Below, piece after piece: positions 25,244 to 33,637 of a stretch of DNA of 64,000 nt (position 1 is its first letter; each line of letters starts with the position of its first letter). Under the pieces are notes generated by a model. That model did not search any database. It saw nothing but the letters and a program-made list of their open reading frames with translations, and was not told the DNA's origin. Both the position numbers and the translations under genes were made by a program. The stretch comes from G963676655 sp963676655 (GTDB lineage Bacteria; Verrucomicrobiota; Lentisphaeria; Victivallales; Victivallaceae): NCBI GenBank assembly GCA_963676655.2, contig CAXXKX010000004.1:124001-188000 (forward strand), written 5' to 3'.

Positions 25244-25855
25244 TTACAGCTGACTGTAAAGAAATCCGGCGATAAACGCGGCCTGAAGCTTGCGGACCGG
25301 TTCGTTAAAATGCGCGTGATCACAGAACAGTTCTTCATCCAGAGAAATGGTAAAACCGAATAAATCGATCATCGGAATATTCTGTGCAAGCATGACCCGG
25401 TCGGCGGCGGTATTGTAGGCATCGACATCCGCTTCGTAACGGCACATATCGCTGACGCTTGAATTGTGTTTGACTTCATCGATCGGAGTGGTTCTGACCC
25501 AGATTCCCTTGATTCCATGCTGTAGGCAAAGTTTGATTATGGCTTCCAGATTGTCCGGATATTCCGCCAGGGGTACCTGATATTCGCGGGTTTCAGGATT
25601 GACGCGGAGGTCATGCAGGCCGCAGTTCAAAAGCAGGAAATCCGGGGCGAAACCGCCATCGAAAAGTTCTTTCAGGACTTGAAGAACTTGAGACGAATCA
25701 CCGCCGTTTGCTTTGGAGACATAGTTGATGTCGCCCCATTCTTCGAATTCGCCTTTCCGGGCATAGGCAAAGTGGTTGCTTACATAAGATTTAAGGTAGG
25801 GGCCGTAATGCATTGAGATGCTGTCGCCCATTACGTACAGTTTTGGTTTTGACAT
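25244..25855 (-). CDS. SGNH/GDSL-type hydrolase
   Basis: Start taken at 25855 (MSKPKLYVMGDS) because AGGAA lies about 12 bases upstream at the end of the GH2 gene; the longer frame overlaps that gene by 70 bases. The 203-residue protein has block I GDS with nucleophile Ser12, a Gly in KANGGDSSQV, block III LLLNCGLHDLR with the Asn-type oxyanion residue, and a C-terminal DHAHF supplying Asp and His. No signal peptide, so it acts in the cytoplasm, most likely removing acetyl or other acyl groups from sugars. It is the last gene of the nine-gene locus III operon and converges on the GH39-like gene. Confidence 0.85.
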   Translation of the reverse strand: MSKPKLYVMGDSISMHYGPYLKSYVSNHFAYARKGEFEEWGDINYVSKANGGDSSQVLQVLKELFDGGFAPDFLLLNCGLHDLRVNPETREYQVPLAEYPDNLEAIIKLCLQHGIKGIWVRTTPIDEVKHNSSVSDMCRYEADVDAYNTAADRVMLAQNIPMIDLFGFTISLDEELFCDHAHFNEPVRKLQAAFIAGFLYSQL

Positions 25856-25859
25856 GAAA

Positions 25860-27554
25860 TCATTTTTCCTGGTTGAATATTTCTTTGACGGTGAAAAAAG
25901 CACGTTTGGGACGTCGGTATTCGTCGACAACTCCCTTGTTGTTGAACGCGCGGGGACGTTTCAGGGAGCGCCCGCAGTTATAGGTGCGGCAATCGCAGAA
26001 TTGCCAGAGCGAAACGCCGTTGATCTTGTCATTTGACAGAACTTCTTCGCAGACGATTCGCAGCAGTTCTGACTGGTATTCTTCGGTCCAGTGTCCGTTC
26101 ATGCTGTCGTGCCAGCCGTAGATTGCGCCCGCGCCGATCTCTGAGAGAATGAATGGTTTGTCTTTTAAATCCGGACGACTTTGCAGAAATTCGACGTCGG
26201 ACCGGACTTTTGGCAGTACGCTGTTAAGCGGATTATCCATATCCTCTTCATTGTACCAACCGGGATAGGTGTTGTAACAGATTACGTCGACCTGATCAAG
26301 AAACAGGTCGGTGCGGCGCTTGAATGAGGCGTAGGTGACCAGTCGTGACGGGTCCTGTTCTTTTATCAGGTTAATCAGGCTTTCATAGCAGTTTCTGGCT
26401 GCTTCGATATCGCTTTGACCTTCATTCAGGAAACCGCGCATGATGATGCAGGGGTGGTTGTATGAAGATTGAATCATTTGTTCGGTCTGGTATATCTGGG
26501 CCTGTACAAATTTGTCGTTGACGAAATGTTCTTCTTTAGGTCCCCAGCCCAGACTTTCGTCAAATACCATAATACCGTATTCGTCGCAAAGATCGAGGAA
26601 ACGGCGGTCCTGGGGGTAATGCGAACCCCGGACAAAGTTACAGCCGAGTTCTTTTAGCAGTTGAATATCCGCGACCAGTTGGGCGTCCGGCAGGGCCGGG
26701 CCGAATTGCGGGTGAGCTTCGTGTCGACAGAACCCGAGCAGCTTGACCGGATTACCGTTGAGCAGAATTTCGTGATTCTTGGCTTTGATTTCGCGCAGGC
26801 CGAACCTGACGACAATGTCATCCTGTCCGGTTTGCACTTGCAGTCGGTGCAGGGCCGGGGAGGCGGGGCTCCATATTTTCGCATCAGGAACCAGTGTCTT
26901 AATGCTTACGGTATTTTGCTCGACTTTTAATTCCGGATAAAGCTCAGGTGCTTTGTCATCAAAGGTCAGTTCAAATGCGATGACGTCCGGGACCGTACCG
27001 TTAAGGATAACTTTTACCTCAACTTCCCCGGTGTTTATATCGATTGGCGTGACATGGCACGATTCGATATAACACGCCGGGAGTTCAAACGCGGTGACGC
27101 TGCGGAAAATGCCGCCGTAATTGTAAAAGTCAAAGATGTTTTCCTGCAATGGGGCGCGTTCGGCGTCGTAGCGGTTATCGACTATTACCACAATTTCGCG
27201 CCGCGCGTTATCGGCTGCCGGAACTTCACAGGTGAACGGGATGTAAGGCGGATGATGTGTTTTCACCAGTTGACCGTCAATATATACCATGCAGTAGATG
27301 CCGACAGATTGGAATTCAAGCATTCCCGGAGTTCCGGGTGAGATTTCAACTTCGGTTCGATACGCGACGGTTCCGCGCAGACCGGTGTAGGCCGGGAACG
27401 CGTCAAACGCCGAAGGAACCGGCTGCTTGTCGTTGTATTTAATTTTGTCGGGTTCGATTGAATTCAGGTCGATATCGGTTCCGAGGAACTTGAAGTCCCA
27501 TAGGCCGTCAAGCGACGTGGTGACTCTGTCGGTATGATAAGGATAAGTAAGCAT
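25860..27554 (-). CDS. GH2-family glycoside hydrolase (beta-glucuronidase/galactosidase type)
   Basis: A 564-residue cytoplasmic protein, slightly shorter than UidA. Order: sugar-binding jelly roll (LDGLWDFKF to about residue 160), immunoglobulin-like domain (about 165-255), and TIM barrel (about 260-560). KLLGFCRHEAHPQFG and NFVRGSHYPQDRRFLDLCDEYGIMVFDES are typical GH2 barrel signatures, acid/base is Glu378 in FLNEGQ and nucleophile Glu472 in ILSEIGAG. It removes terminal beta-linked sugars. It lies between the GH38 and SGNH genes with gaps of 11 and 4 bases, so the three are surely cotranscribed. Glucuronide versus galactoside specificity is not clear. Confidence 0.88.
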   Translation of the reverse strand: MLTYPYHTDRVTTSLDGLWDFKFLGTDIDLNSIEPDKIKYNDKQPVPSAFDAFPAYTGLRGTVAYRTEVEISPGTPGMLEFQSVGIYCMVYIDGQLVKTHHPPYIPFTCEVPAADNARREIVVIVDNRYDAERAPLQENIFDFYNYGGIFRSVTAFELPACYIESCHVTPIDINTGEVEVKVILNGTVPDVIAFELTFDDKAPELYPELKVEQNTVSIKTLVPDAKIWSPASPALHRLQVQTGQDDIVVRFGLREIKAKNHEILLNGNPVKLLGFCRHEAHPQFGPALPDAQLVADIQLLKELGCNFVRGSHYPQDRRFLDLCDEYGIMVFDESLGWGPKEEHFVNDKFVQAQIYQTEQMIQSSYNHPCIIMRGFLNEGQSDIEAARNCYESLINLIKEQDPSRLVTYASFKRRTDLFLDQVDVICYNTYPGWYNEEDMDNPLNSVLPKVRSDVEFLQSRPDLKDKPFILSEIGAGAIYGWHDSMNGHWTEEYQSELLRIVCEEVLSNDKINGVSLWQFCDCRTYNCGRSLKRPRAFNNKGVVDEYRRPKRAFFTVKEIFNQEK

Positions 27555-27565
27555 TTTATTTTCCG

Positions 27566-30022
27566 TCAGATGTTGATGGTTTTAATCCCGCCTGACGGGA
27601 TTGTCGAATTAATGTAGTTGTCCGATGCCGGAATGTCAAGGCGGCCGAAGACGGTAAATGCATTCGGATTGAAAAGGCGTATTTTATTGTTTTGCAGGGA
27701 AGAGTAGACTGCTCCCGGCATCGATAGTTTGATTGTGCTTGATTCGGCCGGGGCATTTTCTGAAAACTGCCGACAGCACGGCGGCAGATTGTATTGCTGT
27801 CCGAGCCGGACCAGTTCCCCGGCCGCGGTCGCATTGGTTATCCCGATGGCGTAATCAACCTCATAACGCCCGTGACTCTGGCCGGTTGACGCATCGTGCA
27901 TTGCCAGGTCCGCATTGATAATCCCGCTGGCCCGGAACAGGGTCAGAGTCAGCTTGTCCGGGGATTCGTACGTGAACTCGTACAGCCCGCGATTCAGCAG
28001 AACAAGCGAATCATTTGCTGATGACGCGGCGACAAGATATTGCATATCGCGGCAGAAACAGTTGCGCTGCAACTGCCCATTTATCACTTCCTCACGACCA
28101 TTGAACGGGATTGGTTGACGCTCAACAAAATCGAACGGCGTATGCGCCCTGATCTGCGACATATCTTGCGGCAGCGGCATTTCGGCGCTTAGCCGGTAAT
28201 CGTCCTTGCTGTTTTCCAGAACAAATCTGATATCGACATAATCCATAACAGCACCCAGTTTGAAATCAAAAGTTACCGGCATAGCGTCAATTGCGGCGGA
28301 CAGTCGGACCTTTATTTGCAGCGGACCGTTTTCGAGCACCTGTAGTTTTCCCGGAGTCACAAATATTTTTTCGGGGCCGGGAACTGAATGATAGAGGTCG
28401 CCTGAATCGGTGACTTTTACCAGCCGGTTCAGGTTTTCCAGTTTGCGCCCGGTTCCGGCATGTTCTATGTCTATCGCCCCGTCCTGGCGGATGGTCGCGG
28501 TTATCAGTTGATTGCTTATCTTGATTTGCGTCGTGGATGCTTCCAGCGATAATTTTGTTGTTTGAGCTTTTTCGACTTGATCACAAACGGCATAAGTGCT
28601 TAGGCCCAGGCCCTCATCGAATTCAACCGGACCGGCTGTAACTTCATAACGTCTGATATTTTCCAGTGTCGGATTGATGTCACGATGGAAACGGCGGCGT
28701 CTGGTTTCTGTCATATTACAGATCTGCAAAGGATATTCCCGGTCGCTGCGACGTAGTGATGCCGGAACAAAATCGCTGTCGGCCGGGATCTCAATTACCG
28801 CGTTGAGCATACTTTTATATGAGTGTGGCAGCGGATTGAAAACGGAAAGGTAAACCGGTAAAGATACTGATTCCATTTCCGGGGCGCGTCCGGTCAAAGT
28901 GTTCCAGGCTTCCCGCGTTATTCCTTCAGCCAGTTCAATACAGCGTTCTTCCCGGGTGGTGAAGTCGCGCGCGACATCATTGGCGTGGCAGCCGCAGACC
29001 GTGTCATGAAAACGATTTTTCAGCAGCAGTTTCCAGGCGCGGTCGCTAAATCCGGAAAGGTTCGTTTCGGCCAGCGCTTGTAAAGGTTCGGCATAGTTGA
29101 TCAGGGCGTTTTCCGCCTGCCGGATCAATAATTTCTGCGGCGGCCTGCTCGATAAGGTTGCGTCAAGGCGCGGCGCATAGCCCAGTTCTCCGGTTAATAA
29201 TGCGCCGTTGCCAGCGGTTTTCCTCGCCTCCGCAAGATATTCCGGCAGGGAACCGTGACGAAACTTGAAGCCCGGAAACTGGTCGGCGAGTTTTTCTAGT
29301 TTTTCGGCGAGTGAAGCGGTCGGCAGGGAATGATCGATGCCGTTCATCATCAGGATGGTGTCACCGCCGGAATATTCGACAACAACCGGAAATGTGTGAT
29401 CAATACGTTCGCGCTGATGTTTCATGCTGCCGTGGTATGGCTGGACCGTTCCCAGTCCCGAGGCGCAGGAATATCCCTGGACCAGGCATATCGCGGTTAC
29501 TTCCGAGCCGTCCGGCGACTGCCACCGGTTTTCCATTTGGGCAATATCGCGATTATCGTAGCCGCGCCAGAATACCGCCGAGTCAATATTAAATTGCCGG
29601 AATATCTGCGGCATTTGCGAGATGTGTCCGAATGTGTCCGGCAGATACCCGATCAGATTGCTCTGGCCGTAGCGTTCCATGTCAGCAATGCCCAATTCCA
29701 GATTTTTGAAAATGGCTTCGCCTCCGGTCAGGCGTTCGTCGATCTGGATATAATGCGGACCGATCAGAATTTTTCCGCTACGGAGGGCGGCTTCCAGTCG
29801 TTCCCGGTTCTCCGGCCGCAGTTGCAGATAGTCTTCAATCGCGATCGTCTGGCCGTCGAGCCAGAACGAATGGTATTCCGGTTCGTTGTCGATAATATCA
29901 AGCAGTTCGTCGAACAATCTGGCCAGCCGGAAGGACCAGCGCTCTTTCGAGTAGTACCATTCCCGGTCCCAATGGGTGTGCGTGACCATTATCACTTGTC
30001 GGGATGAATTATTCGGGTCCAA
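27566..30022 (-). CDS. GH38-family alpha-mannosidase
   Basis: An 818-residue cytoplasmic protein (no signal peptide). The GH38 zinc motif is THTHWDREWYYSKE with ligands His17 and Asp19; the nucleophile Asp129 is in GYLPDTFGHISQMPQIFRQF, and a third region FWRGYD follows. The C-terminal part is the long beta-rich domain of class II mannosidases. It hydrolyses terminal alpha-mannose, as in bacterial MngB-type enzymes. The gene begins 3 bases after the esterase stop and is 11 bases from the GH2 gene. With the GH2 enzyme it suggests that the locus III glycan contains both alpha-mannosyl and beta-linked residues. Confidence 0.92.
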   Translation of the reverse strand: MDPNNSSRQVIMVTHTHWDREWYYSKERWSFRLARLFDELLDIIDNEPEYHSFWLDGQTIAIEDYLQLRPENRERLEAALRSGKILIGPHYIQIDERLTGGEAIFKNLELGIADMERYGQSNLIGYLPDTFGHISQMPQIFRQFNIDSAVFWRGYDNRDIAQMENRWQSPDGSEVTAICLVQGYSCASGLGTVQPYHGSMKHQRERIDHTFPVVVEYSGGDTILMMNGIDHSLPTASLAEKLEKLADQFPGFKFRHGSLPEYLAEARKTAGNGALLTGELGYAPRLDATLSSRPPQKLLIRQAENALINYAEPLQALAETNLSGFSDRAWKLLLKNRFHDTVCGCHANDVARDFTTREERCIELAEGITREAWNTLTGRAPEMESVSLPVYLSVFNPLPHSYKSMLNAVIEIPADSDFVPASLRRSDREYPLQICNMTETRRRRFHRDINPTLENIRRYEVTAGPVEFDEGLGLSTYAVCDQVEKAQTTKLSLEASTTQIKISNQLITATIRQDGAIDIEHAGTGRKLENLNRLVKVTDSGDLYHSVPGPEKIFVTPGKLQVLENGPLQIKVRLSAAIDAMPVTFDFKLGAVMDYVDIRFVLENSKDDYRLSAEMPLPQDMSQIRAHTPFDFVERQPIPFNGREEVINGQLQRNCFCRDMQYLVAASSANDSLVLLNRGLYEFTYESPDKLTLTLFRASGIINADLAMHDASTGQSHGRYEVDYAIGITNATAAGELVRLGQQYNLPPCCRQFSENAPAESSTIKLSMPGAVYSSLQNNKIRLFNPNAFTVFGRLDIPASDNYINSTIPSGGIKTINI

Positions 30023-30025
30023 GAC

Positions 30026-30979
30026 TCATTCTCCTTTTCCGGTCAAATGGCTGACAATGTAGTCTACAGCGTACTTGTTGATTTGAGCCATTGAGGGTTG
30101 AATATTCTTCCCTGAAAAACCGTGTTTAGCGTTTTTCACCAGCAAAAGCTTGACGTCCGCGCCGATTTTTTTACCGTGATTATATAGATCTATGGAATAA
30201 GCGGCGGGCAGAATGTTGTCTTTCTCTCCATGCAGCAGCAGGATCGGGGGACTGTCCGGTCGCAGCAGTTCGGTCGGGCTCAACGCGGCCGCCTGCTGTT
30301 CAAAGGTTCCGGGACCGCCGATAAGATGTTTGTAACTTTCGGGTTTGGCGAACAGGCCGCCCTTGTGCAGTTCCGGCTTCATAAAGGACGTCAGCGGGTA
30401 ATATGACGCGACACAACGAAACTTCGGAATGATATCTTTGAGTTCAGAATCGCCGGTAAAACGGGAGTTGCCGCCAAGCGCGGTCATCAGGCAGAGATGA
30501 CCGCCGGCGGAATCTCCCCAGACCCCGATACGGTCAGGATCGATTCCGTATTTATCGGCATGTTTTATAAGAAAACGGACTGCGTCCTTGCAGTCCACTA
30601 CGCATTCAAAGGATGAGGCGTTGGGAGTGTGTCGTTTGACTAGGCGATATTCAACTACCGCACAGGCAATTCCGTCTTTCAACAGCATTTGCAGGGAAGG
30701 AAAGAATACCGGAATCAGGATTTTATATTTGTTGCCGCCGGTCCAGCCGCCGCCGTGGATAAACACCATCAACGGGGCCTTTGCGTATTTTTTTACGGTC
30801 GGCGGGATGAAAAACATATCAAGTTTTTGGCCGTTGACCGTTTTATAAACAACCGTATCGTATTTCAGCTGTTTCAATCTTTTTTCCTGCCATGGCTCCA
30901 GTTTCTTTGCCATTGCTGATATGCTGAAAATCGTCCCGAAAATTAATATCAGAGTTAAAACTTTTTTGATCACAATCAC
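30026..30979 (-). CDS. Exported alpha/beta-hydrolase, BD-FAE/esterase-lipase type
   Basis: A 317-residue protein with a signal peptide (VLTLILIFGTIFSISAMA). The oxyanion motif HGGGW is at 75-79, the nucleophile Ser157 in GVWGDSAGG, the acid in LLHGEKDNILP, and the His in NAKHGFSGK. This is the feruloyl/acetyl-esterase-like branch that frees acyl groups from polysaccharides. The ATG overlaps the end of the beta-helix gene by ATGA, so the two are coupled. It probably prepares the same glycan in the periplasm. Confidence 0.85.
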   Translation of the reverse strand: MIVIKKVLTLILIFGTIFSISAMAKKLEPWQEKRLKQLKYDTVVYKTVNGQKLDMFFIPPTVKKYAKAPLMVFIHGGGWTGGNKYKILIPVFFPSLQMLLKDGIACAVVEYRLVKRHTPNASSFECVVDCKDAVRFLIKHADKYGIDPDRIGVWGDSAGGHLCLMTALGGNSRFTGDSELKDIIPKFRCVASYYPLTSFMKPELHKGGLFAKPESYKHLIGGPGTFEQQAAALSPTELLRPDSPPILLLHGEKDNILPAAYSIDLYNHGKKIGADVKLLLVKNAKHGFSGKNIQPSMAQINKYAVDYIVSHLTGKGE

Positions 30980-33573
30980 TTTTTCTTCTTTTTGGTTTTA
31001 GCTTTCACAATGACGACATCTTTAAGTTTTACATCTTTGAAGACATTGTCTTTGACTACGGCCCGGTCGCCGGCGTAGCAATTATTCAGCCATATGCCGT
31101 TGGCGGCGGTTGATTCGATTTTGTTGCCGGTTATGACCGGGGTGAAACGGCCGCCGGTGCGGCGTTCCGGTGCAGTTCCGTAAAAACAACTTATCGCGCC
31201 GCGCATGAAAGATAGTTTGCCGGATGCGCAGTTGATTATCGTGTTTCCGGTTATCCACAGTTTTTCCAGCGGGAATATCGCGTTGACGTAGTAGGAGGCA
31301 ATTCCGGCCTGATAGGCGTTTGAAATCAGGTTGCCGGAGACCTTAATTTCAGTTCCGTAGCAAACGGAAATTCCCTGGCCCTCGCGGGTGCCGTTGATTT
31401 TACAATTTGTGATGTCGATGAAACGGGGCATTCTGGCGATACCGCCGATGCTGCCGATATGGATGCCGTGGTCGCGGCTGTTGACTATTTTGCAGTCGCG
31501 CACGGTGATCTGCCAGCCGCCAAGAATATTTATACCGATTTGATTGGCGTTAATTACCTTGCTGTTTTGGATCAGGACGGAAGTGCAGGCGTCGAAACGC
31601 AACCCGTAACCGATAGAATCCAGAGAAGTGACGTTATCGACGACCACGCCTTTACAGGCAACCACATCCAGCGGGCTGCGGTTTTTGCGATGATAGGATT
31701 TGCCGGTCGCTTTCAACGTTAGATTGGTGATAGCAATGTTTTCAAGGCCGATCAGCCGCAATCCTTCATGGTTCATTGATGGGAACAGCAGGATGCTTTT
31801 AGCGCCTTCTCCGGTGATCTTGATATTCTTTTTGTCCTTGATCAGCAATGTGTGCTTGATACAGGTAAACGGTAGCGTATCCTGCCCGGCCAGCGGTTTA
31901 AGCAGATAGGTTCCAGCCGGGATTTTCAGGATGCCGCCGGCCTGGGGCAGGGCGGCTATCGCTTTGTAAAAAGCCGCCGTATCCGAGGTTTGACCATCGC
32001 CTTGGGCTCCAAATTTTTTAACGTCGACAGTCGGACCGGCTGTTTTGAACAGCGGCAGTTGGCCTTTTGAGTCAGGCGCTTTGGCGGTACGGGCGGCAAG
32101 GTAGATGTCGGTATAGCCGGAAGCGGCTTTTTCCAATTCAAAACCTTTTAAAACCGCCAGACTCATATCGCGGCCTTGTTTGATTAGCTTGCTTATATCT
32201 TTTTTAAGAGAGCTGTTTTTATATACCTCTGCCGGGGTGTCGATAATATTGCCGCTGCATTCAGCCAGTTCAACCTTGTTCGCTGTTTTCAGGCTGAAAT
32301 CGCGGTTGCCGAGGATTTTATTGTTTTTTAAAGTTACATCTTTCAGAAAGTCCTTTTTAGTTTTCGGTGCCATTACCAGGCCGCCGTTCATATTTCCTGC
32401 AATCGTATTGCCGGAGATGACCAGACCGTTGATCTTGTTGTAACGCGACAGGTTGAGCCCGTTCGACGCGGTTCCCAGAATCAAATTACCGCTGATTGTC
32501 ATGTTGTTCTGTTTTACATAACCGGCGATCGCGCCGTTGTAGCGATGACCGAGTAAACGGTTTGACGGTTTGCAATGCAGGTCGGTGCGGATCAGCGTGT
32601 TGTTTGATATGGTCCAGTTTTCCGAGGTTATATCCGGCTTGAAATTAGCAAACCCGACCTTGTGAAGCAGTACTCCGACCATGCCCTGGGCCTCGATCCA
32701 GTTGCCGATGACCTTATGGGAATAGCCACTGATGGCAATGCCGCGTCCCCAGCCTTTATTGTAAACCAGGGTATTATAGAGAAACGCGTTGTTTTTCGCC
32801 GGACCGGCTTTCATGTATAAACCTGAAAAACCGTCGTCGTTATTGCATTCGATATAGTTATACGCGGCGACAATGTCTGTGCATGAATCGAACTTGATGG
32901 CGTCGGCCCCGGTATTCCTGACATCGCAATCGACGACCCAGGCGTCGGTGTTGCCGCCCCAGAAACAGATAGGTATTCGCCCCTGGTCACAGGTTACGTT
33001 GATGACCTGTACCCTTTTATTGCCGCCGAACGCCAGCGAGAAAACCCCTTCGCCCATGCGTGGACTGCGCATTCCGAAAAACGGAAAAATGGAAAAGCTC
33101 AGGTCGCGGATGGAGATATTTTCGCACTGACCGAAGTTCCACAGGTACGGACCCGGATCTCCGGTGTATTTTATCCCGTCATAATCGGTAATAATGATTG
33201 TTTTTTCCGGCCCGGCTCCGACAAAATGAATGTTTTTCAGTTCCATTTTTTTCCATGCAAAACGATCCTGAATTTTCTTCTTGTCCGATATCGGATTCCT
33301 GAAACGGTATATCCCCGCCGGGATATAGACAATTCCGCCGCCAAATCCCTTGAGTTTTTCAAGCGCTTTGTCAAAAGCCGGTCCGCACAATTCTTTGCCG
33401 GTATTGTCCGCACCGCAGTCAAGCACATTGACCAGCGGCATTTTTTTCCAGTTCAAACGCGGCATGTTTTCAAGTCCCTTGCGATTGTAGAACGAGTCCG
33501 GCAGATTCTTGACTGGTCCGGCCTGCAGCGACAGCGCGGCGCAAAAAGCCGTTAAAACTGTAAACAATTTCAT
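30976..33573 (-). CDS. Secreted double beta-helix protein, pectate-lyase superfamily (paralogue 1)
   Basis: An 865-residue protein with a short signal peptide (LFTVLTAFCAALSLQAG). Two right-handed beta-helix units follow each other: the first opens with VNVLDCGADNTGKELCGPAF (about 48-460), the second with VDVKKFGAQGDGQTSDTAAF (about 515-855). Both start with the typical pectate-lyase-3 entry and end in stacked NNxI/GNxI coils. Such proteins include lyases, hydrolases and epimerases of acidic polysaccharides. The C-terminus is a tail of consecutive lysines (KAKTKKKKK). About 65 bases upstream lies a clear paralogue with the same layout, so the pair arose by tandem duplication. Confidence 0.82.
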   Translation of the reverse strand: MKLFTVLTAFCAALSLQAGPVKNLPDSFYNRKGLENMPRLNWKKMPLVNVLDCGADNTGKELCGPAFDKALEKLKGFGGGIVYIPAGIYRFRNPISDKKKIQDRFAWKKMELKNIHFVGAGPEKTIIITDYDGIKYTGDPGPYLWNFGQCENISIRDLSFSIFPFFGMRSPRMGEGVFSLAFGGNKRVQVINVTCDQGRIPICFWGGNTDAWVVDCDVRNTGADAIKFDSCTDIVAAYNYIECNNDDGFSGLYMKAGPAKNNAFLYNTLVYNKGWGRGIAISGYSHKVIGNWIEAQGMVGVLLHKVGFANFKPDITSENWTISNNTLIRTDLHCKPSNRLLGHRYNGAIAGYVKQNNMTISGNLILGTASNGLNLSRYNKINGLVISGNTIAGNMNGGLVMAPKTKKDFLKDVTLKNNKILGNRDFSLKTANKVELAECSGNIIDTPAEVYKNSSLKKDISKLIKQGRDMSLAVLKGFELEKAASGYTDIYLAARTAKAPDSKGQLPLFKTAGPTVDVKKFGAQGDGQTSDTAAFYKAIAALPQAGGILKIPAGTYLLKPLAGQDTLPFTCIKHTLLIKDKKNIKITGEGAKSILLFPSMNHEGLRLIGLENIAITNLTLKATGKSYHRKNRSPLDVVACKGVVVDNVTSLDSIGYGLRFDACTSVLIQNSKVINANQIGINILGGWQITVRDCKIVNSRDHGIHIGSIGGIARMPRFIDITNCKINGTREGQGISVCYGTEIKVSGNLISNAYQAGIASYYVNAIFPLEKLWITGNTIINCASGKLSFMRGAISCFYGTAPERRTGGRFTPVITGNKIESTAANGIWLNNCYAGDRAVVKDNVFKDVKLKDVVIVKAKTKKKKK

Positions 33574-33637
33574 TTATTTCTCCATTTTTGTTGCATATCC
33601 GAATATATACTTAATTTATATAATTAAAATAATAGCC